Shown piece after piece: positions 48,303-58,833 of a DNA stretch of 64,000 bases. The translations under genes were made by a program, and so were the position numbers. The notes beneath the pieces were generated by a model. That model had not been told where the DNA came from. It worked only from the letters and a program-made list of their open reading frames with translations, and did not search any database. Source of the DNA: Polynucleobacter meluiroseus (GTDB lineage: Bacteria > Pseudomonadota > Gammaproteobacteria > Burkholderiales > Burkholderiaceae); contig NZ_OANS01000002.1 of assembly GCF_900205755.1 (NCBI RefSeq), forward strand, positions 310,001-374,000. The letters are read 5' to 3'. How positions within the stretch are numbered: the first letter of the stretch is position 1; each line of letters begins with the position of its first letter.

Positions 48303-49514
48303 TTACAAATCAAGCAGGAGACGTGAAGGATCTTCTAGCGCATCCTTCATGGCAACTAAACCGAGCACCGCTTCACGGCCATCAATAATGCGATGGTCAT
48401 AAGACAAGGCCAAGTAGTTGATTGGACGAATGACAATCTGCCCATCTTCTACTACCGCACGCTCTTTAGTCGCATGAATACCTAAGATAGCTGATTGAGG
48501 TGGGTTAATGATTGGCGTGGAGAGCATTGAACCGAAAACACCGCCGTTAGAGATCGAGAATGTTCCGCCGGTTAAGTCCTCCATCGACAACTTACCTTCT
48601 CGCGCCTTCTGACCAAACTCCGCTATCTTTTTCTCAATATCGGCGAGACTCATTTGATCCACATCACGCAAGATAGGTACAACTAAGCCACGTGGCGAAC
48701 TTACTGCAATACCAATATCAAAGTAACCGTGATAAATAATATCGTTGCCATCTACTGACGCATTCAATAAGGGGTATTTTTTCAATGCGTGGGTGGCTGC
48801 TTTTACGAAGAAAGACATAAAGCCCAATTTAGCGCCATGCACTTTCTCAAACTGATCTTTATATTTGTTGCGCATCGCAATCACAGGGGCCATATTGACT
48901 TCATTGAAAGTCGTGAGGATGGCATTGTTCGCTTGCGACTCAAGTAAACGCTCTGCAATACGAGCACGCAGACGGCTCATTGGCACCCGCTCTTCTGGAC
49001 GATTGCCCATAGGGATGGACACGCTTGGGGAGGATGCAGGTGTTGCGGTGGAAGTCGCAGCAGAAGATACTGCGCTGATCACATCTCCTTTTGTGATGCG
49101 ACCATCTCGGCCGGAGCCGGCAACTTGCCCAGCGTTGACATTATTTTCAGCCATGAGTTTGGCGGCGGAAGGAGCGGCAGCCACAGTAGCTGACTTTTGT
49201 GCTGGCACTGCCTTTTCAGCTGGTGCAGGAGCTGGAGTAGCAGCTGAGGCGGCGGCCTTGGTTGTAGCGGTAGCAGTGCTATCAATTTTGCCAATCACTT
49301 GTTCGGCGAGTACAGTTCCGCCATCTGCCACAAGAATTTCAGTTAAAACACCAGCGGATGGAGCTGGCACTTCGAGTACGACCTTATCCGTTTCGATTTC
49401 AATCAAGATTTCATCTTGAGCAACGGCATCGCCGACTTTCTTTTTCCATTGCAACAAAGTGGCTTCTGCTACGGACTCGGAGAGTTGGGGAACTTGAACT
49501 TCAAAAATGGCCAT
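48303..49514 (-). CDS. odhB: dihydrolipoyl succinyltransferase (E2)
   Basis: E2 of the 2-oxoglutarate dehydrogenase complex passes succinyl to CoA. There is one lipoyl domain with Lys44 ([12 protein letters not shown]), an Ala/Pro/Thr-rich linker (about 85-110), a peripheral-subunit-binding domain ([28 protein letters not shown]) and a catalytic domain ending [14 protein letters not shown] with the catalytic histidine and aspartate. The 403 residues and place between odhA and odhL support the succinyl type over the acetyl type. Confidence 0.96.
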   Translation of the reverse strand: MAIFEVQVPQLSESVAEATLLQWKKKVGDAVAQDEILIEIETDKVVLEVPAPSAGVLTEILVADGGTVLAEQVIGKIDSTATATTKAAASAATPAPAPAEKAVPAQKSATVAAAPSAAKLMAENNVNAGQVAGSGRDGRITKGDVISAVSSAATSTATPASSPSVSIPMGNRPEERVPMSRLRARIAERLLESQANNAILTTFNEVNMAPVIAMRNKYKDQFEKVHGAKLGFMSFFVKAATHALKKYPLLNASVDGNDIIYHGYFDIGIAVSSPRGLVVPILRDVDQMSLADIEKKIAEFGQKAREGKLSMEDLTGGTFSISNGGVFGSMLSTPIINPPQSAILGIHATKERAVVEDGQIVIRPINYLALSYDHRIIDGREAVLGLVAMKDALEDPSRLLLDL

Positions 49515-49557
49515 GATTAATCCTGTGTAATGTGTCTATATTGAGTACGGTCAACGA

Positions 49558-52413
49558 TTATTTCGTGATGACATAACCTTTAAGCTTGGCAAACGCCGCG
49601 ATAAGAAGGGACTTCTGCTGCTCTTGATGCAAGTGCGCATAACCACAAGCAGGCGAGGCAGAGGCGGGACGACCCGCATAGGCTAACTTCATGCCCTCAG
49701 CCATATTCTCCAGAATATTGTGCTGCACGAAGAACCAAGCCCCTTGATTTTGTGGCTCATCCTGACACCACACAATCGCTTCTAGCAGAGGATATTTCTT
49801 GAGCTCTGCGGCCAAGGCTTTATGTGGGAAAGGATAGAGCTGCTCTAAACGAATAATTGCGACATTGCTAAGCTTTTTATCCGCACGCTCTTTTACTAAG
49901 TCGTAATAGACCTTGCCTGAACACATTACCAAGCGCGTGACTTGCTTGGCGTCGATAGTCGCATCACGCTCTGACAAAATCGTATGAAAGCCACCCTTAG
50001 TAAATTCGGCTAAAGGCGATGATGCTTCCTTATTGCGAAGTAATGATTTGGGTGTCATGAGGATCAGTGGCTTACGGAACTGACGAATCATCTGACGGCG
50101 TAGCACATGGAAAATCTGCGCAGCGGTCGTCGGCTGAATCACCTGCATATTCGTATCGGCACAAAGTTGCATAAAGCGCTCTAACCTGGCTGATGAGTGT
50201 TCTGGACCTTGGCCCTCGTAGCCATGAGGCAACATCATCACTAGTCCATTGGCGCGACCCCATTTCACTTCGCCTGAGGCGATAAATTGGTCGATGACAA
50301 CTTGCGCACCATTGGCAAAGTCTCCAAACTGGGCTTCCCAAATCGTCAAGGTATTGGGTTCGGAGGCAGCATAGCCATACTCAAAACCGAGTACCGCTTC
50401 TTCGGACAAGATCGAATCAATCACCAAGAAAGGGGCTTGATCTTTGGCCACATGCCGCAAAGGCATGTAGGTACCGGTATCCCATTTTTCACGGTTTTGA
50501 TTGTGTAACACAGCATTACGATGGGTAAAGGTACCGCGGCCACTATCCTCACCAGACAAGCGGACGGGATAACCACTTGCTACCAGTGAAGCGAAGGCCA
50601 TGTGCTCGCCCATACCCCAATCGACATTGATCTCGCCTCGACCCATAGCTGCACGGTCCTTTAAAACCTTTTCTACCAAGGGGTGCACTTTAAAGTCATC
50701 TGGAATGATGGAAATCTTTTCAGCTAAACGTTTCCATTCCGTTAATGGAATAGCCGTATCAGCTTCATCCGTCCACTTCTTATCTAAGAATGGCGCCCAA
50801 TCGACCGAATACTTCCCTTTGAAGTTACTAAGCACTGGATCAGAAGTGGACTTACCCTCCTCCATTGCAGAACGATATTCACGCACCATTAGGTCACCAG
50901 TGCCCACGGGCAAAACGCCTTGGGCTTCTAGCTTGTCCGCGTAGAGCTTACGTGTGCCAGGATGCGCGGCAATCGTTTTGTACATCAGGGGTTGGGTCAT
51001 CGCTGGCGTATCTTGCTCGTTATGACCGAGTTTGCGGAAGCAAACAATATCAATCGCGACGTCTTTGTGAAATTGTGTCCGAAACTCCACAGCCAATTTA
51101 GTAGCGAGCACAACAGCTTCAGGATCATCGCCATTCACGTGTAGCACTGGAGCATCCACTACCTTCATGATGTCTGTGCAATATAAGCTGGAGCGCAAAT
51201 CACGTGGGTCTGAAGTGGTGAAACCAATTTGGTTATTAATCACAATGTGCACCGTGCCGCCGGTAGAGTATCCGCGCACCTCTGACATTGCCAAGGTCTC
51301 CTGCACCACGCCTTGACCCGCTATCGCAGCATCGCCATGCACTAAAACAGCGAGCACTTCTTTACCAACCATATCTCCTCTGCGCTCCATGCGAGCGCGC
51401 GCTGAACCCTCTACTACTGGATTAACAATCTCGAGGTGGGATGGATTAAAGGCAAGTGATAAGTGAACTGGGCCTGAAGGCGTAGAAATGTCACTGGAAA
51501 AGCCTTGGTGATATTTGACATCGCCGGCGGGGAGGGTTTCTGGTCCTTTGTGCTCGAATTCAGCAAACAGGTCGGTTGGCATTTTGCCAAGTACGTTTAC
51601 CAATACGTTTAAGCGTCCGCGGTGCGCCATGCCGATCACAATCTCTTGCACACCCTTGGATCCTGCCTCACGAATTAATTCGTCCATGCAAGGAATAAAG
51701 CTATCGCCACCCTCTAAGGAGAAGCGTTTTTGACCAACGAACTTTGCTTGTAGGTAGCGCTCGAGGCCTTCGGCAGCAGTCACGCGATCCAAGATCTGGC
51801 GCTTATCTTCTACTGTGAAACGGGGAACTGAGCGAATGGATTCGAGTTTTTCTTGCCACCATTTTTTGATTTTTTGGTCGGCAATATACATATACTCAAC
51901 CCCAAGCTTATTGCAATACGTCTCGCGCAAGGCTTGTAATAAATCTCGCAAAGACATCTCTGTCTTGCCAAAGAAGGTGTTGCTGGTGTTAAAGACGATA
52001 TCCATATCGCCGTCAGTAAAGCCATAAAACGCAGGCTCCAATTCTGGGATCACGGGTCGTTCGGTACGCTTTAAGGGGTCTAAATCTGCCCAGCGGTTAC
52101 CCACGTTGCGGTAAGCAGCAATCAGCTGTTGAGCGTCGACGCGCTTGCGTCCCATTTCCGAATCTGCTGAATCTGAAATTGTTCTAATCGGGCCCTGCTT
52201 AGCGCGCTCTGCAAAAGAGGCAACAATAGGAGCATGGGCGATATCGGTTCTATTAGAGCCATCCAAGGCCGGAGACTGCTTTACGCTATCAAAATAGTCG
52301 CGCCAGTGGTCCGCTACCGAAGCGGGGTCGTGCAAATACGATTCGTAGAGTTCTTCTACATACGGGGCGTTTCCGCCGAAGAGATACGAGCTATCCCTTT
52401 GATCCTGCATCAT
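49558..52413 (-). CDS. odhA: 2-oxoglutarate dehydrogenase E1
   Basis: E1 decarboxylates 2-oxoglutarate with thiamine diphosphate and feeds the citric-acid cycle, linking it to the thiamine operon in this window. The N-terminus GNAPYVEELYESYLHDP is the E2-binding helix. GMAHRGRLNVLVNVLGKMP, VHGDAAIAGQGVVQETLAMSE and NNQIGFTTSDPRDLRS are the ThDP region; SEEAVLGFEYGYA and LMLPHGYEGQGPEHSSARLE are in the C-terminal half. I chose ATG 52413, 5 bases after AGGTGA, rather than GTG 52422; ATG 52410 is also possible. The length is 951 residues. Confidence 0.97.
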   Translation of the reverse strand: MMQDQRDSSYLFGGNAPYVEELYESYLHDPASVADHWRDYFDSVKQSPALDGSNRTDIAHAPIVASFAERAKQGPIRTISDSADSEMGRKRVDAQQLIAAYRNVGNRWADLDPLKRTERPVIPELEPAFYGFTDGDMDIVFNTSNTFFGKTEMSLRDLLQALRETYCNKLGVEYMYIADQKIKKWWQEKLESIRSVPRFTVEDKRQILDRVTAAEGLERYLQAKFVGQKRFSLEGGDSFIPCMDELIREAGSKGVQEIVIGMAHRGRLNVLVNVLGKMPTDLFAEFEHKGPETLPAGDVKYHQGFSSDISTPSGPVHLSLAFNPSHLEIVNPVVEGSARARMERRGDMVGKEVLAVLVHGDAAIAGQGVVQETLAMSEVRGYSTGGTVHIVINNQIGFTTSDPRDLRSSLYCTDIMKVVDAPVLHVNGDDPEAVVLATKLAVEFRTQFHKDVAIDIVCFRKLGHNEQDTPAMTQPLMYKTIAAHPGTRKLYADKLEAQGVLPVGTGDLMVREYRSAMEEGKSTSDPVLSNFKGKYSVDWAPFLDKKWTDEADTAIPLTEWKRLAEKISIIPDDFKVHPLVEKVLKDRAAMGRGEINVDWGMGEHMAFASLVASGYPVRLSGEDSGRGTFTHRNAVLHNQNREKWDTGTYMPLRHVAKDQAPFLVIDSILSEEAVLGFEYGYAASEPNTLTIWEAQFGDFANGAQVVIDQFIASGEVKWGRANGLVMMLPHGYEGQGPEHSSARLERFMQLCADTNMQVIQPTTAAQIFHVLRRQMIRQFRKPLILMTPKSLLRNKEASSPLAEFTKGGFHTILSERDATIDAKQVTRLVMCSGKVYYDLVKERADKKLSNVAIIRLEQLYPFPHKALAAELKKYPLLEAIVWCQDEPQNQGAWFFVQHNILENMAEGMKLAYAGRPASASPACGYAHLHQEQQKSLLIAAFAKLKGYVITK

Positions 52414-52712
52414 GATTCTCACCTTTCATCGGGTTTCCCGAATAAAAACTGTGGTTGAAACCGTTCGCTACCCGGCTTTACCGCTTCGCGAACTGATCTG
52501 TGCAAATACTGCTACTACCTCAGTAATTTAACACGATTGACCACTGTCTCAAAAAGGGATTTCAATGATTTTTAAGTTATTTGTGCAATTGAATCAGTAG
52601 AAAGCCCTGAATAAGAAATTTCCTACCTTGCTTTAAACCCTGCCCGACAGATTCAAATGGATTTGATTCTTATTCTCTAAATCTTCAAATGAATAAATGA
52701 GATTAAGGAAAT

Positions 52713-53417
52713 ATGAAAGCAATTACCCCTGAAATGGAATACCTCAGTACTAGGCAAAGCGCCAAGGTTTTGCAGGTTTCGCTTGGTACCGTTCAAAAGA
52801 TGGTTGAATTAGGCGAATTGATTGCCTGGAAGACCCGTGGGGGACATCGCCGCATTTTGGCCAGTTCTTTGGAACAGCAACTGCAAAGGCGCAAACGGGC
52901 TATGCGCCAAAAAACCACTCAAAACTGCATTGCCCTTGGTATTTTTAGGCGCTTTGAAAATAGCCAAGAATTAATGAATGCCATTCAGTACTGGCAAATC
53001 AAGGTCGAGCTGGATGTAGCGGTGGATAGCATGGAGGGCTTAATGAAGGCGGTTTCCATTGCGCCTGACCTCATCTTTTTAGATGCCTTGATTCCTCCGG
53101 TAGAGCAAGTGCATTTGATTCATTACTTAAGCAAAAATAAGGATACGCAGCGGATACCCATTTTGGTAGATGAGGGATTTATTAAACTTCACCCAGGCGT
53201 AATTAGTCTGGTGGATGAAAATACCCTTGGTGTCAGGCCTCAATATCCTGAAAAACTGCAAGAAGAACTAGAAAATGGCCTAATTGAGCACAACCCTTTA
53301 ATCATCCCTTATTGCGCAACAAATGCTGAAGCAGATTCAAACTTAGGCGGAGAAAATAGGCTTCATCTGCTTGAGCCCATATTTACACAAGCATTAAGCA
53401 GAAAATGCATGCTCTGA
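52713..53417 (+). CDS. HTH regulator with a receiver-like domain
   Basis: The N-terminal 60 residues are an excisionase/MerR-type helix-turn-helix (YLSTRQSAKVLQVSLGTVQKMV and KTRGGHRRI). A basic linker (LQRRKRAMRQ) leads to a region of about 70-185 that resembles a response-regulator receiver. APDLIFLDALIP has Asp124 in the position of the phospho-acceptor, but the usual acidic pair at its N-terminus and the Thr/Lys pair are not evident. It may be a pseudo-receiver regulator. It is a single gene facing H-NS across a shared terminator. No partner kinase is near. Confidence 0.72.
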   Translation: MKAITPEMEYLSTRQSAKVLQVSLGTVQKMVELGELIAWKTRGGHRRILASSLEQQLQRRKRAMRQKTTQNCIALGIFRRFENSQELMNAIQYWQIKVELDVAVDSMEGLMKAVSIAPDLIFLDALIPPVEQVHLIHYLSKNKDTQRIPILVDEGFIKLHPGVISLVDENTLGVRPQYPEKLQEELENGLIEHNPLIIPYCATNAEADSNLGGENRLHLLEPIFTQALSRKCML

Positions 53418-53449
53418 ATTGTATTAAGAGGCGCGTAATCTAATAAATA

Positions 53450-53484
53450 AGGCCGATCAACTCAGGTTAATCGGCCTATCTTTT
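53450..53484. terminator. bidirectional terminator between HTH regulator and hns
   Basis: AGGCCGAT (53450-53457) pairs with ATCGGCCT (53470-53477) around 12 bases, then ATCTTTT. The genes on both sides converge here. Confidence 0.8.
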
Positions 53485-53510
53485 AAATCTAATTCAATTA
53501 AATCAAGAAC

Positions 53511-53795
53511 TTATATCAAGAAGCTAGAGCGATCTCTACCTTCAATCCATTTTGGAGCCTTGCCACGCCCAGTCCAAGTATCACCATTTGCAGGGTTGCG
53601 GTATTTTGGAGCGACCTTGCCTGTAGAGCTCCGTGTGGAGGCTTTACGGCTGAATAAGTCGGATGCGCTTAAGTTATATTGCTCGATAATAATTTTGGCT
53701 TGGGCTATACCATCAGCCTTTTCACGCTGAACCGCCTCTTTGATTTGTTTATCTAACTGCTCGCGCTGAGCTAATAGTTCTTTGTAAGATGACAT
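53511..53795 (-). CDS. H-NS family nucleoid protein (BpH3/Bph type)
   Basis: H-NS proteins silence AT-rich and foreign DNA. The 94 residues have an N-terminal coiled coil (YKELLAQREQLDKQIKEAVQREK), a linker, and the C-terminal DNA-binding motif KYRNPANGDTWTGRGKAPKWI, which is the Bordetella/Burkholderia form with GRGKAP in place of QGRTP. The upstream gap 53796-54001 is very AT-rich, which fits autoregulation by H-NS. Confidence 0.92.
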   Translation of the reverse strand: MSSYKELLAQREQLDKQIKEAVQREKADGIAQAKIIIEQYNLSASDLFSRKASTRSSTGKVAPKYRNPANGDTWTGRGKAPKWIEGRDRSSFLI

Positions 53796-54001
53796 ATCTG
53801 TTATTTTCTCCGAATAATAAGTTTTGTTGCGGGGTTAATGGCTATTCATTAACTCCCCTTGGCGCCATTCTAAATAAATTAATTTAAAAAAGCAATATAT
53901 AGAAAGCTTTAAATATAATAATTAAATTAATATCTTATTAAGCGTGCTGCCGTACAAACTAATATTACTATTATAAATAATATAATCGGTTAAGTATTTG
54001 T

Positions 54002-54343
54002 TTATCTTCGCAGCATAAAGGTGCCACTAGCTTTAGCAGTGATTTCCCCTACTTCGTTGAGAACAATCGCCTCGCAAAAGGAAACCTGCTTACCTGAGCG
54101 GAGCACACAGCCCTCCACGCAGATATTGCCAGTGCTGGGCCGCAAGAAGCTTACGGACATATCTACCGTAATGGCACCCAAGGTGAGATCCTGCTGGCTT
54201 CGAGCGGCAGCGCCCATGGCAAAGTCCAATAAAGCCATGATCACGCTACCATGCGCTATCTGAAAGCTATTTTCAAACTCGGGCTTAATCATCAAGCTGA
54301 TGCGGGATTTGCCGTCACGGGCATATTCTGGAACTACCCCCAA
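54002..54343 (-). CDS. PaaI-type thioesterase, N-terminus lost by frameshift
   Basis: The hotdog fold is seen in IAHGSVIMALLDFAMGAAARS and TVDMSVSFLRP; family members hydrolyse aromatic or fatty acyl-CoA. In-frame codons upstream read PFLAHLGVVPEYARDGK, but no usual start is reached before a TGA; TTG 54343 is the only start-like codon. An ATG at 54398 reads MTNPSTVFF and would continue into GLNIPFLAHLGV if the run of nine A (plus strand 54371-54379) had eight. The true gene is thus probably 54002-54398 with a one-base insertion, real or an assembly error. Confidence 0.75.
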   Translation of the reverse strand: MGVVPEYARDGKSRISLMIKPEFENSFQIAHGSVIMALLDFAMGAAARSQQDLTLGAITVDMSVSFLRPSTGNICVEGCVLRSGKQVSFCEAIVLNEVGEITAKASGTFMLRR

Positions 54344-54453
54344 ATGGGCTAGAAAAGGAATATTTAGGCCAAAAAAAAACAGTTGAAGGGTTTGTCATGG
54401 GCAAATATGAGGAGGGAACATGAATGGATCTGGTGTGTCAGACTCAAAATGAA

Positions 54454-54530
<77 letters not shown>

Positions 54531-54555
54531 ACGAAAGACGAAATTGTATCAGTAA

Positions 54556-54915
54556 CTATTTGGACAGGATTTGCAAGACTGCCTGCAGTTCATCACGCAA
54601 GCGGAGCTCGCCCCGTGCTTCCTCTAAGCGGTTGCGTGCGCCACTGATGGTAAAGCCCTCTTCGTACAAAAGGGCTCTTATTTTACGAATGAGTACCACT
54701 TCATGGTTTTGATAATAGCGACGGTTACCGCGACGCTTTTGGGGGCTCAACTGGGAAAACTCTTGTTCCCAATAGCGCAATACATGGGAACGTACACCGC
54801 ACAAGTCAGCTACTTCACCAATCGTGAAATAGCGCTTTGCAGGTATAGGAGGTAATTCTGAACTGGGGATAGCCAGCCCAGAATCAAATGGTGTTTTCTC
54901 GAGCATGTGACTCAA
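54556..54915 (-). CDS. MerR-family regulator of the pheST-ihfA cluster
   Basis: The HTH is [26 protein letters not shown] (about 28-54), followed by [23 protein letters not shown], the wing and dimer helix of MerR proteins, then a coiled coil. No effector domain or cysteine pair is present. This small MerR gene sits after ihfA in most Burkholderiales; its target is unknown. It overlaps ihfA by 32 bases, and ATG 54906 is an alternative start. Confidence 0.9.
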   Translation of the reverse strand: MSHMLEKTPFDSGLAIPSSELPPIPAKRYFTIGEVADLCGVRSHVLRYWEQEFSQLSPQKRRGNRRYYQNHEVVLIRKIRALLYEEGFTISGARNRLEEARGELRLRDELQAVLQILSK

Positions 54916-55207
54916 CTACGTCTTTGAGTTTTTGGCTTGCATGAAAAGTAACTACTCTGCGAGCTGCAATCGGAATCATTTCACCAGTCTTCGGATTGCG
55001 TCCAGGACGTGCTGACTTATTACGCAGTTGAAAATTTCCAAACCCGGAGATCTTCACCTCAACCCCCGCCTCTAAAGAATTCCCAATGCGATTGAAAAGA
55101 GCATCAATCATATCTTTTGCTTCGCGCTTATTTAAGCCAACTTGATCGAACAAGGCTTCGGATAGCTCATTCTTGGTAACGGTGTCGCTAGTCATTGATT
55201 GGGTCAT
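54884..55207 (-). CDS. ihfA: integration host factor subunit alpha
   Basis: IHF-alpha with IHF-beta bends DNA at specific sites. The 107 residues are a HU-like protein: [54 protein letters not shown] and the C-terminal arm [16 protein letters not shown] chose ATG 55207, 7 bases after GAAAGAGA; an in-frame start six codons upstream is less likely. Its stop lies inside merR. Confidence 0.95.
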   Translation of the reverse strand: MTQSMTSDTVTKNELSEALFDQVGLNKREAKDMIDALFNRIGNSLEAGVEVKISGFGNFQLRNKSARPGRNPKTGEMIPIAARRVVTFHASQKLKDVVESHARENTI

Positions 55208-55271
55208 TGCAAGTCTCTTTCGCAATTTTTTATTTTAATATTTTGAAATTCTAGTTTTTATAATGATAAAC

Positions 55272-57731
55272 CTAGCGCAAACGCGCCGCACATTTTTTTT
55301 CTACGCTGGCCAGCAACGCAGCCATCACTTGATCAATCTGTGCATCTTGCAGCGTTTCCTGCGGATTGAGCAGGGTTACTCTAAACGCCAAACTTTTTTC
55401 ATCTTCAGCAAGACTACTACTTCCCGACTTCGCTTTAAATTCATCGAATACATTGATGTCAACTACGAAGTCTTGCTTACAAGAGAGCAGGCTATCCAAC
55501 ACATCTTGGGCTGGCACAGTTTGCTTTACTACGATCGCTAAGTCACGCTGCACTGCAGGAAATTTACTAAGCTCTTGTGGATGTGGCAAACCCAATTCCT
55601 GAATCGCTTTTAAGTCCAATTCAAATAACATTGGCGCCTGAGGTAGTTCATACAATTGCTGTAAACGCGGATGGAGCTCGCCAACCCAACCAATGTTGAT
55701 TAATCCTGTTGTGCTCATTAAGTGAACCTGAGCAGAACGCCCAGGGTGTAAGGCAACATGCACTGCTGACACGGTGGTGAACTGAAGTGGATCTAAGGCG
55801 CGCGCTAAGTCTCCCTTGACGTCAAAGAAATCAACCGCACGCTGTGGGCTCGCCCATTGCTCAGGCAGGCAAGAACCGTAAGCCAAGCCGCCAATATGTT
55901 GCGGCTGAAAAAAGCCCGCTACCTGACCATCTGCCTCTTGGATACTTTCATCTCGTGAGAACACTCTACCCGCTTCAAATAAACGCAAGCGACTTGCGCC
56001 TCGGTTTAGATTCGTTTTCAGGTTCGCTAATAAGCCACCCCAAAGATTGCTGCGCATGACGCCATATTGATTGGCGATAGGATTAATTACGTTGATCATC
56101 TTTTCTGGCGCAGTGCCAGTTAATCTTTGTTCGCTTTCACTATCCGTAAAGCCAAAGTTCACGACCTCTTGATAGCCCTGTAAGGCTAAACGGTGACGCA
56201 AAGCATGCACACTTCGCTTTGCTTCTGCTTGAGCACCCATCTTCAGAATAGCGCTTGGAGGGGTATCTGGAATATTTTCAAAACCATACATTCGCGCTAC
56301 TTCTTCAATTAAGTCTTCCTCAATCTCAATATCGAAGCGATGGCTTGGAGGAGTAATAATAAAAATGTCACCCTCCTCTTGCTGAAATACAAAACCAAGA
56401 CGCGTAAAGATATCAGCGACAGTTTCAGCGTTAAGCGGGATACCAATTACCTTGGTGGCACGAGTTAAACGCATCCGCACAGGCTGTCGCTCTGGCAAGG
56501 CAATGATTTGATCGTCTACAGGCCCAGCTTGACCTCCGCATACATTCAAAATCAGCGCGGTCAAATAATCCAAACAATGAACCGTATTCTGTGGATCAAC
56601 CCCCCGCTCAAAGCGATGGGCCGCATCTGTACTAAAGTTAAGACGTCTGGCGCGACCTTGAATGGCTGATGGCAACCAGTATGCAGCTTCAACATAAATA
56701 TTTTGTGTGGCATCACCCACTGCACAATGATTGCCTCCCATAATGCCGGCCAAAGCTACGGGCCCGGTCTGATCAGCAATCACGCCTACTTCTAGAATTC
56801 TGCCGGACTGGTCTGGAGCAACTGGAGTTACTGTCTGCCCATTGAGCAATTCAACTGTCTCTCCGGGCTTAGCCCAGCGTACCGCGACATCACCAGACAA
56901 TCGATCAATATCGAATACATGGGTTGGTTGACCCATTTCCAACATTACGTAATTGGACAAGTCCACTAATGCAGAAATACTTCTTTGTCCGGCTCGCGCC
57001 AATCTCTGCACAATATGCTCAGGAGTTTTCGCTTGGGCATTTACACCGCGAATCACTCGGCCCGCAAAGCGGCCACAAAGATCTGCATTCTCGACAGTGA
57101 CCTTGAGGGTATCTGCAATAGAGAAGCTAGGCGCAACCCAAGATGGTTTTACTAAGGGGGTATTGGTGATTGCTGCAACCTCGCGCGCAATACCCATTAA
57201 TGACAAGCAATCGGCTTTATTTGGAGTGAGCTTGATTACGTAGATTTGGTCATCCAAATCGAGGTACTCACGAATATCTTTGCCAACGGGAGCATCGGCA
57301 GGTAGCTCAAGAATTCCTTCATGATCTTCGCCAAGCCCCAGTTCACGGCCAGAGCACAACATACCTTGACTCTCAACTCCGCGCAATTTACCAACCTTAA
57401 TGAGGAAGGGCTTTCCCCCTGCTTCAGCGGCAGGTAGTTGTGCGCCGACTAAAGCACAGGGAATCTTGATGCCTACGCGCGCATTCGGGGCGCCACAAAC
57501 GATTTGTAACTCTGCGCCAGTGCCGGCATTGACTTTACAAACCCGCAAACGATCAGCATCAGGATGCTGCTCGGCAGACAAAATCTCCGCCACGACGATA
57601 TTGGTAAATGCAGGAGCAACCGCATGCTGCTCCTCAACTTCAAGACCAGCCATGGTCATTGCATGACTCAGTGCCGCACTATCCATCGCGGGATCAACAT
57701 ACTGCCTAAGCCAAGATTCTGAAAATTGCAT
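55272..57731 (-). CDS. pheT: phenylalanine-tRNA ligase subunit beta
   Basis: PheT binds and edits in the alpha2beta2 PheRS. In order: an N-terminal EMAP-like tRNA-binding domain (VVAEILSAEQHPDADRLRVCKV and GAPNARVG), the B3/B4 editing domain with ALVDLSNYVMLEMGQPTHVFD, B5 domains, a catalytic-like domain, and the C-terminal anticodon domain (FPAVQRDLAIVVKQTVPAQDVL). The 819 residues are normal. The gap to pheS is 28 bases. Confidence 0.97.
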   Translation of the reverse strand: MQFSESWLRQYVDPAMDSAALSHAMTMAGLEVEEQHAVAPAFTNIVVAEILSAEQHPDADRLRVCKVNAGTGAELQIVCGAPNARVGIKIPCALVGAQLPAAEAGGKPFLIKVGKLRGVESQGMLCSGRELGLGEDHEGILELPADAPVGKDIREYLDLDDQIYVIKLTPNKADCLSLMGIAREVAAITNTPLVKPSWVAPSFSIADTLKVTVENADLCGRFAGRVIRGVNAQAKTPEHIVQRLARAGQRSISALVDLSNYVMLEMGQPTHVFDIDRLSGDVAVRWAKPGETVELLNGQTVTPVAPDQSGRILEVGVIADQTGPVALAGIMGGNHCAVGDATQNIYVEAAYWLPSAIQGRARRLNFSTDAAHRFERGVDPQNTVHCLDYLTALILNVCGGQAGPVDDQIIALPERQPVRMRLTRATKVIGIPLNAETVADIFTRLGFVFQQEEGDIFIITPPSHRFDIEIEEDLIEEVARMYGFENIPDTPPSAILKMGAQAEAKRSVHALRHRLALQGYQEVVNFGFTDSESEQRLTGTAPEKMINVINPIANQYGVMRSNLWGGLLANLKTNLNRGASRLRLFEAGRVFSRDESIQEADGQVAGFFQPQHIGGLAYGSCLPEQWASPQRAVDFFDVKGDLARALDPLQFTTVSAVHVALHPGRSAQVHLMSTTGLINIGWVGELHPRLQQLYELPQAPMLFELDLKAIQELGLPHPQELSKFPAVQRDLAIVVKQTVPAQDVLDSLLSCKQDFVVDINVFDEFKAKSGSSSLAEDEKSLAFRVTLLNPQETLQDAQIDQVMAALLASVEKKCAARLR

Positions 57732-57759
57732 ACGCTATCTACCTAAAAAGCTTGGCCAA

Positions 57760-58806
57760 TTAAGCCGGAAATTGCGCTAAGAAACGGTGATCGTTCTCAA
57801 AGAAAAGACGTAAATCATCAATGCCATAGCGCAACATCGTTAAACGCTCGAGACCGGAGCCAAAGGCAAAGCCGGTGTAACGCTCGGGATTGATGCCCAT
57901 ATTGCGCAGTACGCTAGGATGAACCTGACCTGCACCAGAAATTTCCAACCAGCGACCGGCCAATTTACCGTTGGTAAACGCCATATCAATCTCAGCTGAG
58001 GGCTCTGTAAATGGGAAATAGGATGGTCGGAAGCGGACCTGCAGATCATTAGTTTCAAAGAAGGTGCGCAAAAAATCGGTATACACGCCTTTGAGATCGG
58101 CAAAGGAAACATTTTCTGCAATCCAAAGACACTCTACTTGATGAAACATGGGCGAGTGCGTAGCGTCACTGTCCACTCGATAAGTGCGTCCAGGAGCAAT
58201 CACTTTAATAGGTGGCATGACATCTGCATGCGCGTATTTCTGAACATGCTCACTTGCGTAACGTACTTGAATCGGACTAGTGTGGGTTCTTAGTAGCAAA
58301 GGCTTGCCAAGCGAGTCTTGGCCATCGATATAAAACGTATCCTGCATTGAACGCGCAGGATGATTTTCAGGGCTGTTTAATGCAGTGAAATTAAACCAAT
58401 CAGTTTCGATCTCTGGGCCATCGGCCACTGCAAACCCGATCGAGTGGAAAATTTCCTCAACCCGCTCCCAGGTGCGCATCACAGGATGCAAGCTACCCAC
58501 AGCCTGGCCTCGCCCTGGTAATGAAACATCGATTGATTCCGCTGCTAAACGTTGTTGCAATAAGGCATCGGCCATAGCTTGGCGACGCTCTTGCAGAGCA
58601 GCTTCAACTTGAGTTTTAACTTGATTAACTTGGGCGCCAGCACTCTTGCGCTCTTCAGGCGACATTCCTCCAAGCGCCTTGAGACGCTCAGTCAGAACAC
58701 CTGATTTACCGAGATACTTGGCTTTCGCGTCCTCCAGAGCTGCCGCATCGGCAGCTCCGAGGAAATCACGTTTAGCATCCTCGACAATGTGGTCGAGAGA
58801 AACCAT
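57760..58806 (-). CDS. pheS: phenylalanine-tRNA ligase subunit alpha
   Basis: PheS is the catalytic class II subunit. The N-terminal coiled coil holds [15 protein letters not shown]. Motif 2 and 3 segments are [48 protein letters not shown] and [22 protein letters not shown]. The 348 residues are the normal size. It follows rplT by 27 bases within the infC-to-ihfA operon. Confidence 0.98.
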   Translation of the reverse strand: MVSLDHIVEDAKRDFLGAADAAALEDAKAKYLGKSGVLTERLKALGGMSPEERKSAGAQVNQVKTQVEAALQERRQAMADALLQQRLAAESIDVSLPGRGQAVGSLHPVMRTWERVEEIFHSIGFAVADGPEIETDWFNFTALNSPENHPARSMQDTFYIDGQDSLGKPLLLRTHTSPIQVRYASEHVQKYAHADVMPPIKVIAPGRTYRVDSDATHSPMFHQVECLWIAENVSFADLKGVYTDFLRTFFETNDLQVRFRPSYFPFTEPSAEIDMAFTNGKLAGRWLEISGAGQVHPSVLRNMGINPERYTGFAFGSGLERLTMLRYGIDDLRLFFENDHRFLAQFPA

Positions 58807-58833
58807 TGCAGCTTAGTTTTAAATAACTAAGAA

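Noticed and set aside
48865..49419. Open frame of 184 codons opposite odhB.
   Set aside because: It mirrors the Ala/Pro linker and lipoyl region of odhB; its Ala/Val-rich product has no family features.
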